Notes: generated by a model from the sequence alone, not told the origin. Shown: positions 1 through 5,454, counted from the first letter of the stretch. The stretch is DNA of 5,800 nt from an uncultured Lachnospiraceae bacterium (GCA_902782625.1 CACZNZ010000412.1:1-5800); one strand, 5' to 3'. Numbers and translations: made by a program.

Positions 1-594
1 ACATGCTGCACAGGACAGTAATAAGCCCAGAACAACATCGAATACCGAATGCTGCTTCAGGAACATCGTAGACAGACAGATGGACATTGAAAGCACGAAG
101 GCTCCATTCCGGATCATCTTTTTCTCACGGAAAAATTCACTTTCCCAGATAGCAAAAAGTGCACAGATCGAATTATACACATGGATACTAGGCAGCACGT
201 TGGTAGGCGTATCTACCTTATACACATATCGGGTCAGTTCTACAAAAATGTTCTCTCTCGGAAAATGTTCCGGCCTGATATCCAGACCGTTCGGATAAAT
301 ATAAGAAACAGCGATGAACAAAGCCATCCCGAACATCATGGTGTAACAGAATCTGCAGAACATGGAGAAATCCACATAAAACAGCACTATCGCCGTTACT
401 GCAATAAATGCAAACCACAGCAGGTACGGTATCACAAAGACTTCCAGAAACGGAATATAGTGATCCAGGCTACAGTGGATGATATGCAGATTATAAGGTT
501 GAACTTTTTCCACAAATTCAAACAAAATCATATAAATTACAAAAAATGCAATGATGGGCTGTAATGCTTTTTTCTTCTCATCATTCAATCTCAT
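1..594 (-). CDS. PAP2-superfamily (AUR1-like) membrane phosphatase/transferase, 3'-truncated by window edge
   Basis: An open frame of 198 codons starts at ATG 594-592 and runs off the left edge without a stop. An AAGGAAG ribosome site lies at 601-607, six bases before the start. The protein is very hydrophobic, with likely membrane segments near residues 11-28, 47-73, 84-99, 139-152 and 163-178. Residues 44-60 contain a DHYIPF...PYLLW pattern I associate with Lachnospiraceae PAP2 proteins. Motifs seen are RP at 107-108, PSIH at 135-138 (C2-like, His138) and S175-T-M-F-L-K-Q-H182-S-V-F-D186 (C3-like, His182/Asp186). In classical PAP2 enzymes these histidines form a phospho-enzyme and act as general acid while Asp activates His. 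The C1 lysine and the C3 arginine are absent, as in AUR1/inositol-phosphorylceramide synthase-like branches. Lipid phosphate hydrolysis or headgroup transfer at the membrane is likely; the substrate cannot be told. The superfamily call is firm. Confidence 0.85.
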   Translation of the reverse strand, partial: MRLNDEKKKALQPIIAFFVIYMILFEFVEKVQPYNLHIIHCSLDHYIPFLEVFVIPYLLWFAFIAVTAIVLFYVDFSMFCRFCYTMMFGMALFIAVSYIYPNGLDIRPEHFPRENIFVELTRYVYKVDTPTNVLPSIHVYNSICALFAIWESEFFREKKMIRNGAFVLSMSICLSTMFLKQHSVFDVVLGLLLSCAAC

Positions 595-665
595 AAAATA
601 CTTCCTTATAATAAAATGTTCTGAACAACTCAGGTCTTGCGGTTAACATTCTAGATTCCTATAAG

Positions 666-694
666 AATGTACTTCATTTCCATCGAGAAGTCAA
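666..694 (-). promoter_or_regulatory. Sigma-A promoter for the PAP2-like gene
   Basis: On the minus strand there is TTGACT at 694-689, a 17-bp spacer, and TACATT at 671-666. This predicts a start near 659 and a leader of about 65 nt before the ATG at 594. A T8 run (697-704) just upstream of the -35 could act as an UP element. A 7-bp inverted repeat (646-652 with 664-670) overlaps the -10 and start region and could be an operator. The promoter lies in the gap after the Rrf2 gene, so the two genes need not be co-transcribed. Confidence 0.6.
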
Positions 695-729
695 TCAAAA
701 AAAAGAATTTTCATAATATCTTAAGAGAT

Positions 730-1176
730 TCAGATCACATAATCATTGCCATTTCTCTGGTAATGCCAGTCCATCAGGTCTTCGAGTGTTACATCTTCTA
801 CAACACTGTTGATCGCATCATTCAGCTTTTTCCATAATATGATTGTCGCACAGTCATCTACCTTATCACAGAAAGCACCGTCTTCTCCTGCTTCGAGACA
901 GACAACGGGAGCGAGACTTCCTTCTGTAAGCCGCAGGATCATCCCGGCTGTATACTCTCTGGGCTGTTTCGTCAAAAGATATCCTCCCTGAGGCCCTCTT
1001 ACACTTCTGACATACCCGGCTTTATTGAGTGCCGCAATAATCTGTTCCAGATATTTTCTGGACAGATCCTGGCGCAGCGCAATATCTTTGATGCGGACCG
1101 GAACACCTTCCTGCCCATGCAGAGCTATGTCCAGCATGAGCCTTAACGCATACCTGCCCTTCGTAGAAATCTTCAT
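730..1176 (-). CDS. Rrf2-family transcriptional regulator (IscR/CymR/NsrR-like), possible Fe-S sensor
   Basis: The protein has 148 residues, the usual length for the family. It starts at ATG 1176 with AAGGAGG at 1184-1190, seven bases upstream. The N-terminus MKISTKGRYALRLMLDIA is the family signature. A winged helix-turn-helix spans about residues 25-70, with recognition helix around LSRKYLEQIIAALNKAGYV and the wing RGPQGGYLL. The C-terminal part carries Cys93, Cys103 and Cys109 (C-x9-C-x5-C) before the long dimerisation helix. IscR and NsrR hold an Fe-S cluster on three cysteines of this region, but usually with shorter first spacing, so cluster binding here is inference. CymR-type members lack these cysteines. 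The gene is divergent from the CbiE/CbiT-like gene, the classical arrangement for a local regulator that also controls itself. The family call is very secure; the sensed signal is not known. Confidence 0.95.
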   Translation of the reverse strand: MKISTKGRYALRLMLDIALHGQEGVPVRIKDIALRQDLSRKYLEQIIAALNKAGYVRSVRGPQGGYLLTKQPREYTAGMILRLTEGSLAPVVCLEAGEDGAFCDKVDDCATIILWKKLNDAINSVVEDVTLEDLMDWHYQRNGNDYVI

Positions 1177-1226
1177 ACTCGGTCCTCCTTATGAATAATA
1201 CTACTTTTCATAGCGACTTTATATAG

Positions 1227-1255
1227 ATTGTAGCGCGAAAACATCGATTTGGCAA
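1227..1255 (-). promoter_or_regulatory. Sigma-A promoter for the Rrf2-family gene
   Basis: On the minus strand there is TTGCCA at 1255-1250, exactly 17 bp of spacer, and TACAAT at 1232-1227. This predicts a start near 1220 and a leader of about 44 nt ending in the AAGGAGG site. An imperfect 21-bp dyad at 1191-1211 (ATGAA...TTCAT arms) lies in the leader and could be an autoregulatory site; that is weak. Confidence 0.65.
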
Positions 1256-1278
1256 CCATGATTTCTGATACTCTATTC

Positions 1279-1307
1279 TTGCGTTTTGAACATACATGTA
1301 GTAAAAT
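1279..1307 (+). promoter_or_regulatory. Sigma-A promoter for the CbiE/CbiT-like gene
   Basis: TTGCGT at 1279-1284, a 17-bp spacer and TAAAAT at 1302-1307 face right. The predicted start is near 1314, giving a short leader that ends in the GGAGG site at 1331-1335. The spacer contains the perfect 8-bp palindrome TACATGTA at 1293-1300, a possible binding site for the divergent Rrf2 regulator. The -35 lies 23 bp from the -35 of the opposing promoter, so one regulator bound between could affect both. Confidence 0.5.
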
Positions 1308-1342
1308 AATGGAAAAGAAAAGATATAAACGGAGGTGTTTCA

Positions 1343-2251
1343 ATGGATATAAAATCATCATTTACCAATGATCAGATTCTTGCCTGGTTTGACTATTATT
1401 CCAAAAAATCAGGAATTGATATTGAGAAGATAAAACTGATTGATATCAGCAAGAAAAAGAAAAATCTTATTCCGACGATCGAGACACATAAAAGAGTTCT
1501 GGTCTTTATTGATGACGGTCATCCCGGTTTCTTCTTTGACCTTTGGGAGAGCGGCCTGGGCGACTGTGAGGTATGGTTCAACACGGGAACCGACCCGAAT
1601 GGAGACTCTACGATCTGCCATCTCTCCGACATGATCGACAGAGAAATCTCCGAACCCTCTGTCATGCTCATTATCAATCCCAACGCAAGAAGCTCTTACC
1701 GTCTCGGAATCCAGAACACGAATTTCTCCCAGGGATCTGTCAGATATGTGGCCAGTGAGATCCGCGCGATCATCATTCAGAAACTTCACCTCGATGATCA
1801 GGATAATATCTGTATCATCAGCGGAGAGAGTATTGCCGTAGAATCCGCCATGATCGCCAACGACGGACATATCATTGCTGTAGAATACAATAAACATGAC
1901 CGCTACTCCATGGAAGATAACATCACCAAGTTCGGGCTGCAGAATGTCTCCATCGTAGATGATACTTCCAGAGAATCCATGAAGGATCTTCCGGTTCCTT
2001 CATTATCCTTTATTGTTGCTACCAAGCGGTTTGAAGAGGAGATACAGAATCTCCTGAAACTGAATCCGGATATGAAATTCGTTGTATATACGCTTGAGCT
2101 CGATATCCTCTCCGATATCATCAGCATTTTCGATAAATACAAGATCAACCGGACCGAGGTCGTTCAGATTTCCATGTCCAAACTCAACAATAAAGGTGTA
2201 TTTGAGGCAAAACCGGCTCCATGGATCCTCTCCGGCGAGCCCAATGTTTAA
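1343..2251 (+). CDS. Degenerate CbiE-CbiT-like (precorrin-6Y/7 methyltransferase-like) protein
   Basis: The protein has 302 residues, with ATG at 1343 and GGAGG at 1331-1335. Residues about 52-112 resemble the second half of CbiE: a strand VLVFIDDGHPGFFF, then SGLGDCEVWFNTG and an SVMLIINP strand. Residues about 118-300 follow the CbiT pattern. These include YRLGIQNTNFSQG and SEIRAIIIQKLHLDDQDNI leading into the Rossmann fold, AVEYN at 179-183 (acidic end of strand 2), NITKFGLQNVSIVDD at 193-207, VVYTLELD at 247-254 and VVQISMSK...APWILSGE at the end. Genuine CbiT has a GxGxG SAM loop; here the equivalent is ISGESIAVESA (159-169), with one glycine. The first CbiE lobe is also missing (normal fusions are about 400 residues). 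CbiE/CbiT methylate corrin precursors in cobalamin synthesis. This copy is isolated, so a non-catalytic or repurposed role is likely. The homology is inferred from pattern only. Confidence 0.6.
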   Translation: MDIKSSFTNDQILAWFDYYSKKSGIDIEKIKLIDISKKKKNLIPTIETHKRVLVFIDDGHPGFFFDLWESGLGDCEVWFNTGTDPNGDSTICHLSDMIDREISEPSVMLIINPNARSSYRLGIQNTNFSQGSVRYVASEIRAIIIQKLHLDDQDNICIISGESIAVESAMIANDGHIIAVEYNKHDRYSMEDNITKFGLQNVSIVDDTSRESMKDLPVPSLSFIVATKRFEEEIQNLLKLNPDMKFVVYTLELDILSDIISIFDKYKINRTEVVQISMSKLNNKGVFEAKPAPWILSGEPNV

Positions 2252-2296
2252 ACCTGTATGAATATCACGTAGTTTTTATACTCCTTTTTGAAGAAC

Positions 2297-2335
2297 GCTT
2301 ATCACCAGGGCGACTTGCTTACCTTGGTGATAAGC
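2297..2335 (-). other. 14-bp stem-loop between converging genes (possible 3' end structure)
   Basis: The arms GCTTATCACCAGGG (2297-2310) and CCTTGGTGATAAGC (2322-2335) pair over 14 bp with one G-T wobble and enclose an 11-nt loop. The structure contains the last codons and the TGA stop of the 68-residue gene. No clean T-run follows on either strand (GTTCTTC on the minus side), so a standard intrinsic terminator is not shown. It may be a weak bidirectional terminator or an RNA-stabilising 3' hairpin. Confidence 0.6.
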
Positions 2336-2508
2336 AATGCTTCTGACCTCAGGTAAGCCTCATCTACAGGTTTTCTTTGTTCTTCCGTAAGACCCCTCGT
2401 ATCGGCAAATGTCTGCCAGGAACTCATCACCAGCAAAAGATCTGTCATCGATTGCGCATTGGTGATTTTTTTTTGATAGCTTTCAATCTGTTCTTCCAGT
2501 TTACCCAT
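2302..2508 (-). CDS. Small hypothetical protein co-transcribed with the GTPase-nuclease fusion
   Basis: The protein has 68 residues, with ATG at 2508-2506 and a strong AAAGGAGGAAG ribosome site at 2514-2524. It starts only 18 bases after the stop of the 888-residue gene, so it is almost certainly in the same transcript. I do not recognise the family. It has no signal peptide, membrane segment or cysteine. The sequence reads as two or three amphipathic helices: KLEEQIESYQKKI at the N-terminus, MTDLLLVMSSWQTFAD in the middle, and TEEQRKPVDEAYLRSEALL near the C-terminus. The last residues, ITKVSKSPW, are encoded inside the inverted repeat and look unlike the rest, so the C-terminus may be poorly conserved. 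A run of nine A bases falls at codons 12-15. That it is a real gene is well supported by the ribosome site and position; its role as an accessory of the fusion protein is inference. Confidence 0.75.
   Translation of the reverse strand: MGKLEEQIESYQKKITNAQSMTDLLLVMSSWQTFADTRGLTEEQRKPVDEAYLRSEALLITKVSKSPW
2445..2474 (+). terminator. Weak candidate plus-strand terminator inside the small minus-strand gene
   Basis: TCATCGAT (2445-2452) can pair with ATTGGTGA (2458-2465) across a 5-nt loop, with two G-T wobbles, and is followed immediately by nine T bases (2466-2474). It could end plus-strand transcripts from the CbiE/CbiT-like gene after they pass the convergent junction. The stem is weak and the T-run is also explained by lysine codons of the opposite gene, so confidence is low. 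Confidence 0.3.
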
Positions 2509-2526
2509 TATTCTTCCTCCTTTATG

Positions 2527-5193
2527 TTAATCCTCTTTGAATTCTCTTCTTCCGAGCCGCACATCATTTAACTGGTCTGCATATTCTTCCTCTACGTAAT
2601 CAAGCAGATAGTTTTTATCTCCACCGGCCTTTTCATGATTGATCTGACGGATCTGTTCTTCTATCTCAAGAACTTCTTCATGGAAATCCGATGCCGCTAT
2701 CCTTCTTGCGCCCTGCCCCATAACGATCACCTGTTCCAGATGATCTGATGTCGCCACCGTCACATCATATTTCTTTGCAATCTCATGGGTTGTCTTCTCG
2801 ATATACTGATCGGCTGTCTCTGCTTCTTTGGTAAAGACAACATAGATATTATGATATTTATATACCTCTCCTTTGTTCCCTTTTACACGGTAAGCGTCAA
2901 AGACAACGATTGTCTCTATACCTGTGAAGCCCTGATAATTACAGAGGATATCCATCAGTTTCTGTCTGGCACCGTCCATATGATCTTGTGCAAGGCTCTG
3001 GAGTTCCTCCCAGGCAAATATAATATTATACCCATCTACCAGAAGATACTGTTTTTTCTTGTCTTTTTTCGGTTTCCGATAAGTCCCTGGAGCTGATTCG
3101 CCATAGTCGGCTATCGTCTTTTTCCGGAATCCGCTATAGGTATCCTCTTTTGTCTTTCCTTTTCCGAACTCCCTCTCATAGATCGCCTGAAATGCCGCAT
3201 CCTCTTCCATATTCGCTCTTGATCCTGCCGGATGCAAAACTTCCTTTCGCTGGAATCTTCCGGAAAGTTCCTGCTCCTTGATGTGGGCATGATCCGGGAC
3301 TTCATTCCATGGAACAAAGTACCCTGCTCCATGAGAGCAAAAGATTGAACCGGTCGGCCGATCCATATCCGCTTCGCTGTCATAACAAAGACCTTCGAGT
3401 ACTTCGTCTGTATTGTGGCACGGAAGATAGCCATGCATCTCCAGAGATAATCTGCCTTCCCCTCCTGTATAGGATAGGACATCCTGCATATAATTCATGA
3501 TCTCTCCGGCCGGTGCCATTCCATATAGTGTTGCCGTTCCGTCTTCCACGACCGTCCGCTCGGCGTCAATCGTACCGTCCATTCTCTGGATATCCGACAT
3601 TCCTCTGCCTACAAAGTCTGATGGTATACTCAGGGCAAAATCATACCAGGGTTCTAACAGCACATTTTCTGCTGACTTCAATCCCTGCCGAATCGCTCGG
3701 TAAGTTGCCTGCCTGAAATCTCCCCCTTCTGTATGCTTTAGATGGGCTCTTCCTGCAATGAGTGTCATTTTCAGATCTGTCACGGGGAATCCGCCAAGCA
3801 CTCCCGGATGTTCGCATTCCATCATGTGAGTAAGAATCAGTCTCTGCCAGTTCCTGTCCAGGCTATCCTCTTTTACGGTAGTATCAAACACCAGACCTGA
3901 CCCAGGCGGGAGTGGTTCTAACAACAAATGTACTTCTGCATAATGCCTGAGTGGTTCATAATGACCGATGCCTGTCACCGCTTCTTTTATCGTCTCCTTA
4001 TACAGGATCTGACTCGGGCCAAATGAAACTTCCAGCCCGAATCGCTCTTTTATGATATCGGAAAGAATCTCTGTCTGAACCTGTCCCATCAGCGCAAATG
4101 AAATCTCTTCTGTGTGGGGATCCCATCGTATATGAAGAAGCGGCTCCTCTTCTTCAAGCTGCCGCAAAAGTCCGTAAGTTTTGGCTTTATCGGTTCCTGC
4201 AGGCAGTATGAGCTGATGTGTCAGTACCGGCTGCAGCAATGGCACAGAGGCATTATTTTCTATCCCCAAACCCTGACCAGCCGATGTATCATAAAGGCCG
4301 GTCACTGCACAGATCGTTCCTGCACTGGCTTCGCTGACCATCTCAAACCGCTCACCGGAATACAGGCGGATCTGGTTAACTTTTCCTTCCCCGGACGGGG
4401 AGCTTTTTACCGGAAGACTTCCTCCGGTTACTTTTAGAAATGTAAGTCTCTCCCCTTTGTCATCCCTCGAAATCTTGTAGACCTTCGCGCCAAATGCATC
4501 GGGATAGTCCGGTATCTGAATATACTGATGCATGCCTTCCAGCAGTTCCTGTACGCCGGAAACTTTCAGGGCAGAGCCAAAGTAACATGGAAAGAGTTTC
4601 CTTTCCTGAATCAGTCTCCTGATATCTTCCTGCCGGATTTCGGATCCTGTCATATAGGCATCGAGGAGAGTCTCATCACAAAGAGCAATCTCCTCCATGG
4701 CCGTTTCTTTATCACAGCCAAGTCCCAGATCCACACAGTTCTCATCCAGTTCCTTTTTCAGTTGTCTGAGGATTCTCGAACGATCTGCCGTCTCCTGATC
4801 CATCTTATTGACAAAGACAAAGACCGGAACCCGGTGCATGGCAAGCAGTCGCCATAATGTTCTGGTATGGCTCTGAACCCCGTCGGTCCCATTGATAACC
4901 AGAATGGCGTAATCCATGACCTGGATCGATCTTTCCATCTCTGCAGAAAAATCAATATGTCCGGGGGTGTCAAGAAGAGTGATATCGAGATCTTCAAAGG
5001 AAAATCTGGCCATCTTGGAAAAAATCGTGATTCCTCTCTTCTTCTCGAGCACATCTGTATCCAGAAATGCATCGCCATGATCCACTCTTCCCAGCTTTCT
5101 CCTACTGCCTCCAAGATACAGCATTGCCTCCGATAAAGTTGTCTTGCCGGCATCCACATGTGCCAGAATGCCGATAGTTATCTTCCTGTTCAT
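2527..5193 (-). CDS. TetM/EF-G-like ribosomal GTPase fused to a Rae1/YacP-type NYN ribonuclease domain
   Basis: The protein has 888 residues, against about 640 for TetM. The GTPase domain shows G1 AHVDAGKTT (11-19), G2 RGITI (53-57), G3 DTPGH (75-79), G4 NKMD (129-132) and G5 GSAL (206-209). Domains II-V follow to about residue 600, in the order of ribosomal protection proteins. The domain IV tip reads LKHTEGGDFR (485-494) and does not resemble the SPVST tip of TetM. After a basic linker (about 640-714, ending KPKKDKKKQ) comes an NYN/PIN-like domain at 716-855 with LLVDGYN (Asp720, Asn723), VVFDAY (Asp766), ETADQYIE (Asp795) and VATSDH (Asp817), matching Rae1/YacP. Rae1 cuts mRNA in the A site of translating ribosomes. 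A cytoplasmic, ribosome-bound GTPase that cleaves mRNA or rescues ribosomes is therefore likely; tetracycline resistance is unproven. ATG at 5193 has AAAGGAG six bases upstream. The 68-residue gene follows in the same transcript. Confidence 0.92.
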   Translation of the reverse strand: MNRKITIGILAHVDAGKTTLSEAMLYLGGSRRKLGRVDHGDAFLDTDVLEKKRGITIFSKMARFSFEDLDITLLDTPGHIDFSAEMERSIQVMDYAILVINGTDGVQSHTRTLWRLLAMHRVPVFVFVNKMDQETADRSRILRQLKKELDENCVDLGLGCDKETAMEEIALCDETLLDAYMTGSEIRQEDIRRLIQERKLFPCYFGSALKVSGVQELLEGMHQYIQIPDYPDAFGAKVYKISRDDKGERLTFLKVTGGSLPVKSSPSGEGKVNQIRLYSGERFEMVSEASAGTICAVTGLYDTSAGQGLGIENNASVPLLQPVLTHQLILPAGTDKAKTYGLLRQLEEEEPLLHIRWDPHTEEISFALMGQVQTEILSDIIKERFGLEVSFGPSQILYKETIKEAVTGIGHYEPLRHYAEVHLLLEPLPPGSGLVFDTTVKEDSLDRNWQRLILTHMMECEHPGVLGGFPVTDLKMTLIAGRAHLKHTEGGDFRQATYRAIRQGLKSAENVLLEPWYDFALSIPSDFVGRGMSDIQRMDGTIDAERTVVEDGTATLYGMAPAGEIMNYMQDVLSYTGGEGRLSLEMHGYLPCHNTDEVLEGLCYDSEADMDRPTGSIFCSHGAGYFVPWNEVPDHAHIKEQELSGRFQRKEVLHPAGSRANMEEDAAFQAIYEREFGKGKTKEDTYSGFRKKTIADYGESAPGTYRKPKKDKKKQYLLVDGYNIIFAWEELQSLAQDHMDGARQKLMDILCNYQGFTGIETIVVFDAYRVKGNKGEVYKYHNIYVVFTKEAETADQYIEKTTHEIAKKYDVTVATSDHLEQVIVMGQGARRIAASDFHEEVLEIEEQIRQINHEKAGGDKNYLLDYVEEEYADQLNDVRLGRREFKED

Positions 5194-5208
5194 AACAGGC
5201 TCCTTTAT

Positions 5209-5250
5209 AAAAAAGAAAACAGCGACACGACTTTTGACAAGTCCTGCCGC
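5209..5250 (-). terminator. Intrinsic terminator between tRNA-Ser and the GTPase-nuclease gene
   Basis: On the minus strand GCGGCAGGACTT (5250-5239) pairs with AAGTCGTGTCGC (5233-5222) over 12 positions with one G-U and one mismatch, around a GTCAA loop. It is followed by TGTTTTCTTTTTTT (5221-5208). It starts 13 bases after the tRNA discriminator and its T-run ends beside the AAAGGAG site of the next gene (5200-5206). It should end tRNA transcripts and so must be overcome, at least in part, for the downstream gene to be made from the tRNA promoter. Confidence 0.85.
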
Positions 5251-5263
5251 CTTCCTCTCCTGA

Positions 5264-5353
5264 CGGAGATGGAGGGATTTGAACCCTCGCGCCGGTGTTC
5301 GCCGACCTACCGCATTTCGAGTGCGGACCCTTCAGCCACTTGGGTACATCTCC
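5264..5353 (-). tRNA. tRNA-Ser(CGA), decodes UCG
   Basis: The 90-nt minus-strand sequence folds as a class II tRNA. The acceptor stem is GGAGATG/CATCTCC with discriminator G, typical of serine tRNAs. The D stem is CCC/GGG, and the anticodon stem is CCGCA/TGCGG around loop CTCGAAA, giving anticodon CGA at 5319-5317. A long variable arm (GTCGG/CCGGC core) and a T arm GAGGG-TTCAAAT-CCCTC complete it. The 3' CCA is not encoded and must be added. It has its own near-consensus promoter and a terminator right after it. Confidence 0.97.
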
Positions 5354-5378
5354 TGGTCTGATTTTTTACATTGCAATC

Positions 5379-5407
5379 GATAAGGATGCCATAAAGGCAC
5401 CCTTATC
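5379..5407 (-). other. Hairpin in the tRNA-Ser precursor leader
   Basis: On the minus strand GATAAGGGTGCC (5407-5396) pairs with GGCATCCTTATC (5390-5379) over 12 bp with one G-U wobble, with a 5-nt loop TTTAT. It lies about 13 to 41 nt after the predicted transcription start and about 25 nt before the mature tRNA 5' end. It is not followed by a T-run on the minus strand. It may shape the precursor for processing, or slow transcription coming from the hydrogenase gene upstream. Confidence 0.6.
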
Positions 5408-5425
5408 CGATAACAATCAACGCAT

Positions 5426-5454
5426 ATTATAACAAAACTTCCCTGAAAATGCAA
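5426..5454 (-). promoter_or_regulatory. Near-consensus sigma-A promoter for tRNA-Ser
   Basis: On the minus strand there is TTGCAT at 5454-5449, a 17-bp spacer and a perfect TATAAT at 5431-5426. This predicts a start near 5420 and a precursor leader of about 66 nt. The -35 begins only four bases after the stop codon of the upstream hydrogenase gene. This is the strongest promoter in the window and the only clear one upstream of the GTPase-nuclease gene. Confidence 0.85.

Noticed and set aside
181..564. Plus-strand frame of 127 codons
   Set aside because: It lies opposite the PAP2-like gene, has no ribosome site and reads as low-quality antisense protein.
697..730. Intrinsic terminator after the Rrf2 gene
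   Set aside because: There is a T8 run, but the only pairing before it is a near-palindrome at 715-730 with a mismatch, about ten bases away; it does not form a normal terminator stem.
1173..1361. Minus-strand frame of 62 codons over the divergent promoter region
   Set aside because: It covers both promoters and overlaps the start of the Rrf2 gene; there is no ribosome site, so chance is likely.
1409..1897. Minus-strand frame of 162 codons
   Set aside because: It is antisense to the CbiE/CbiT-like gene, with no ribosome site and no recognisable pattern.
2256..2290. Terminator just after the CbiE/CbiT-like gene
   Set aside because: GTATGAA/TTTATAC can pair across 12 bases before a CCTTTTT stretch, but the stem is short and AT-rich; too weak to annotate.
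3111..3482. Minus-strand frame of 123 codons, and the similar one at 4758-5159
   Set aside because: Both are alternative frames of the 888-residue gene and show no family pattern.
2527..5193. Plain tetracycline resistance gene (tetM/W/O)
   Set aside because: The G domain is of that type, but the domain IV tip differs and there is a 250-residue extension with an NYN nuclease; resistance cannot be claimed.
5194..5240. Promoter for the fusion gene using TTGTCA and TATAAA
   Set aside because: The boxes are about 26 bases apart and TATAAA overlaps the ribosome site; this is not a workable sigma-A promoter.
5264..5353. tRNA gene as an integration (att) site
   Set aside because: No integrase, no repeat of the tRNA 3' end and no foreign-looking genes are present in the window.
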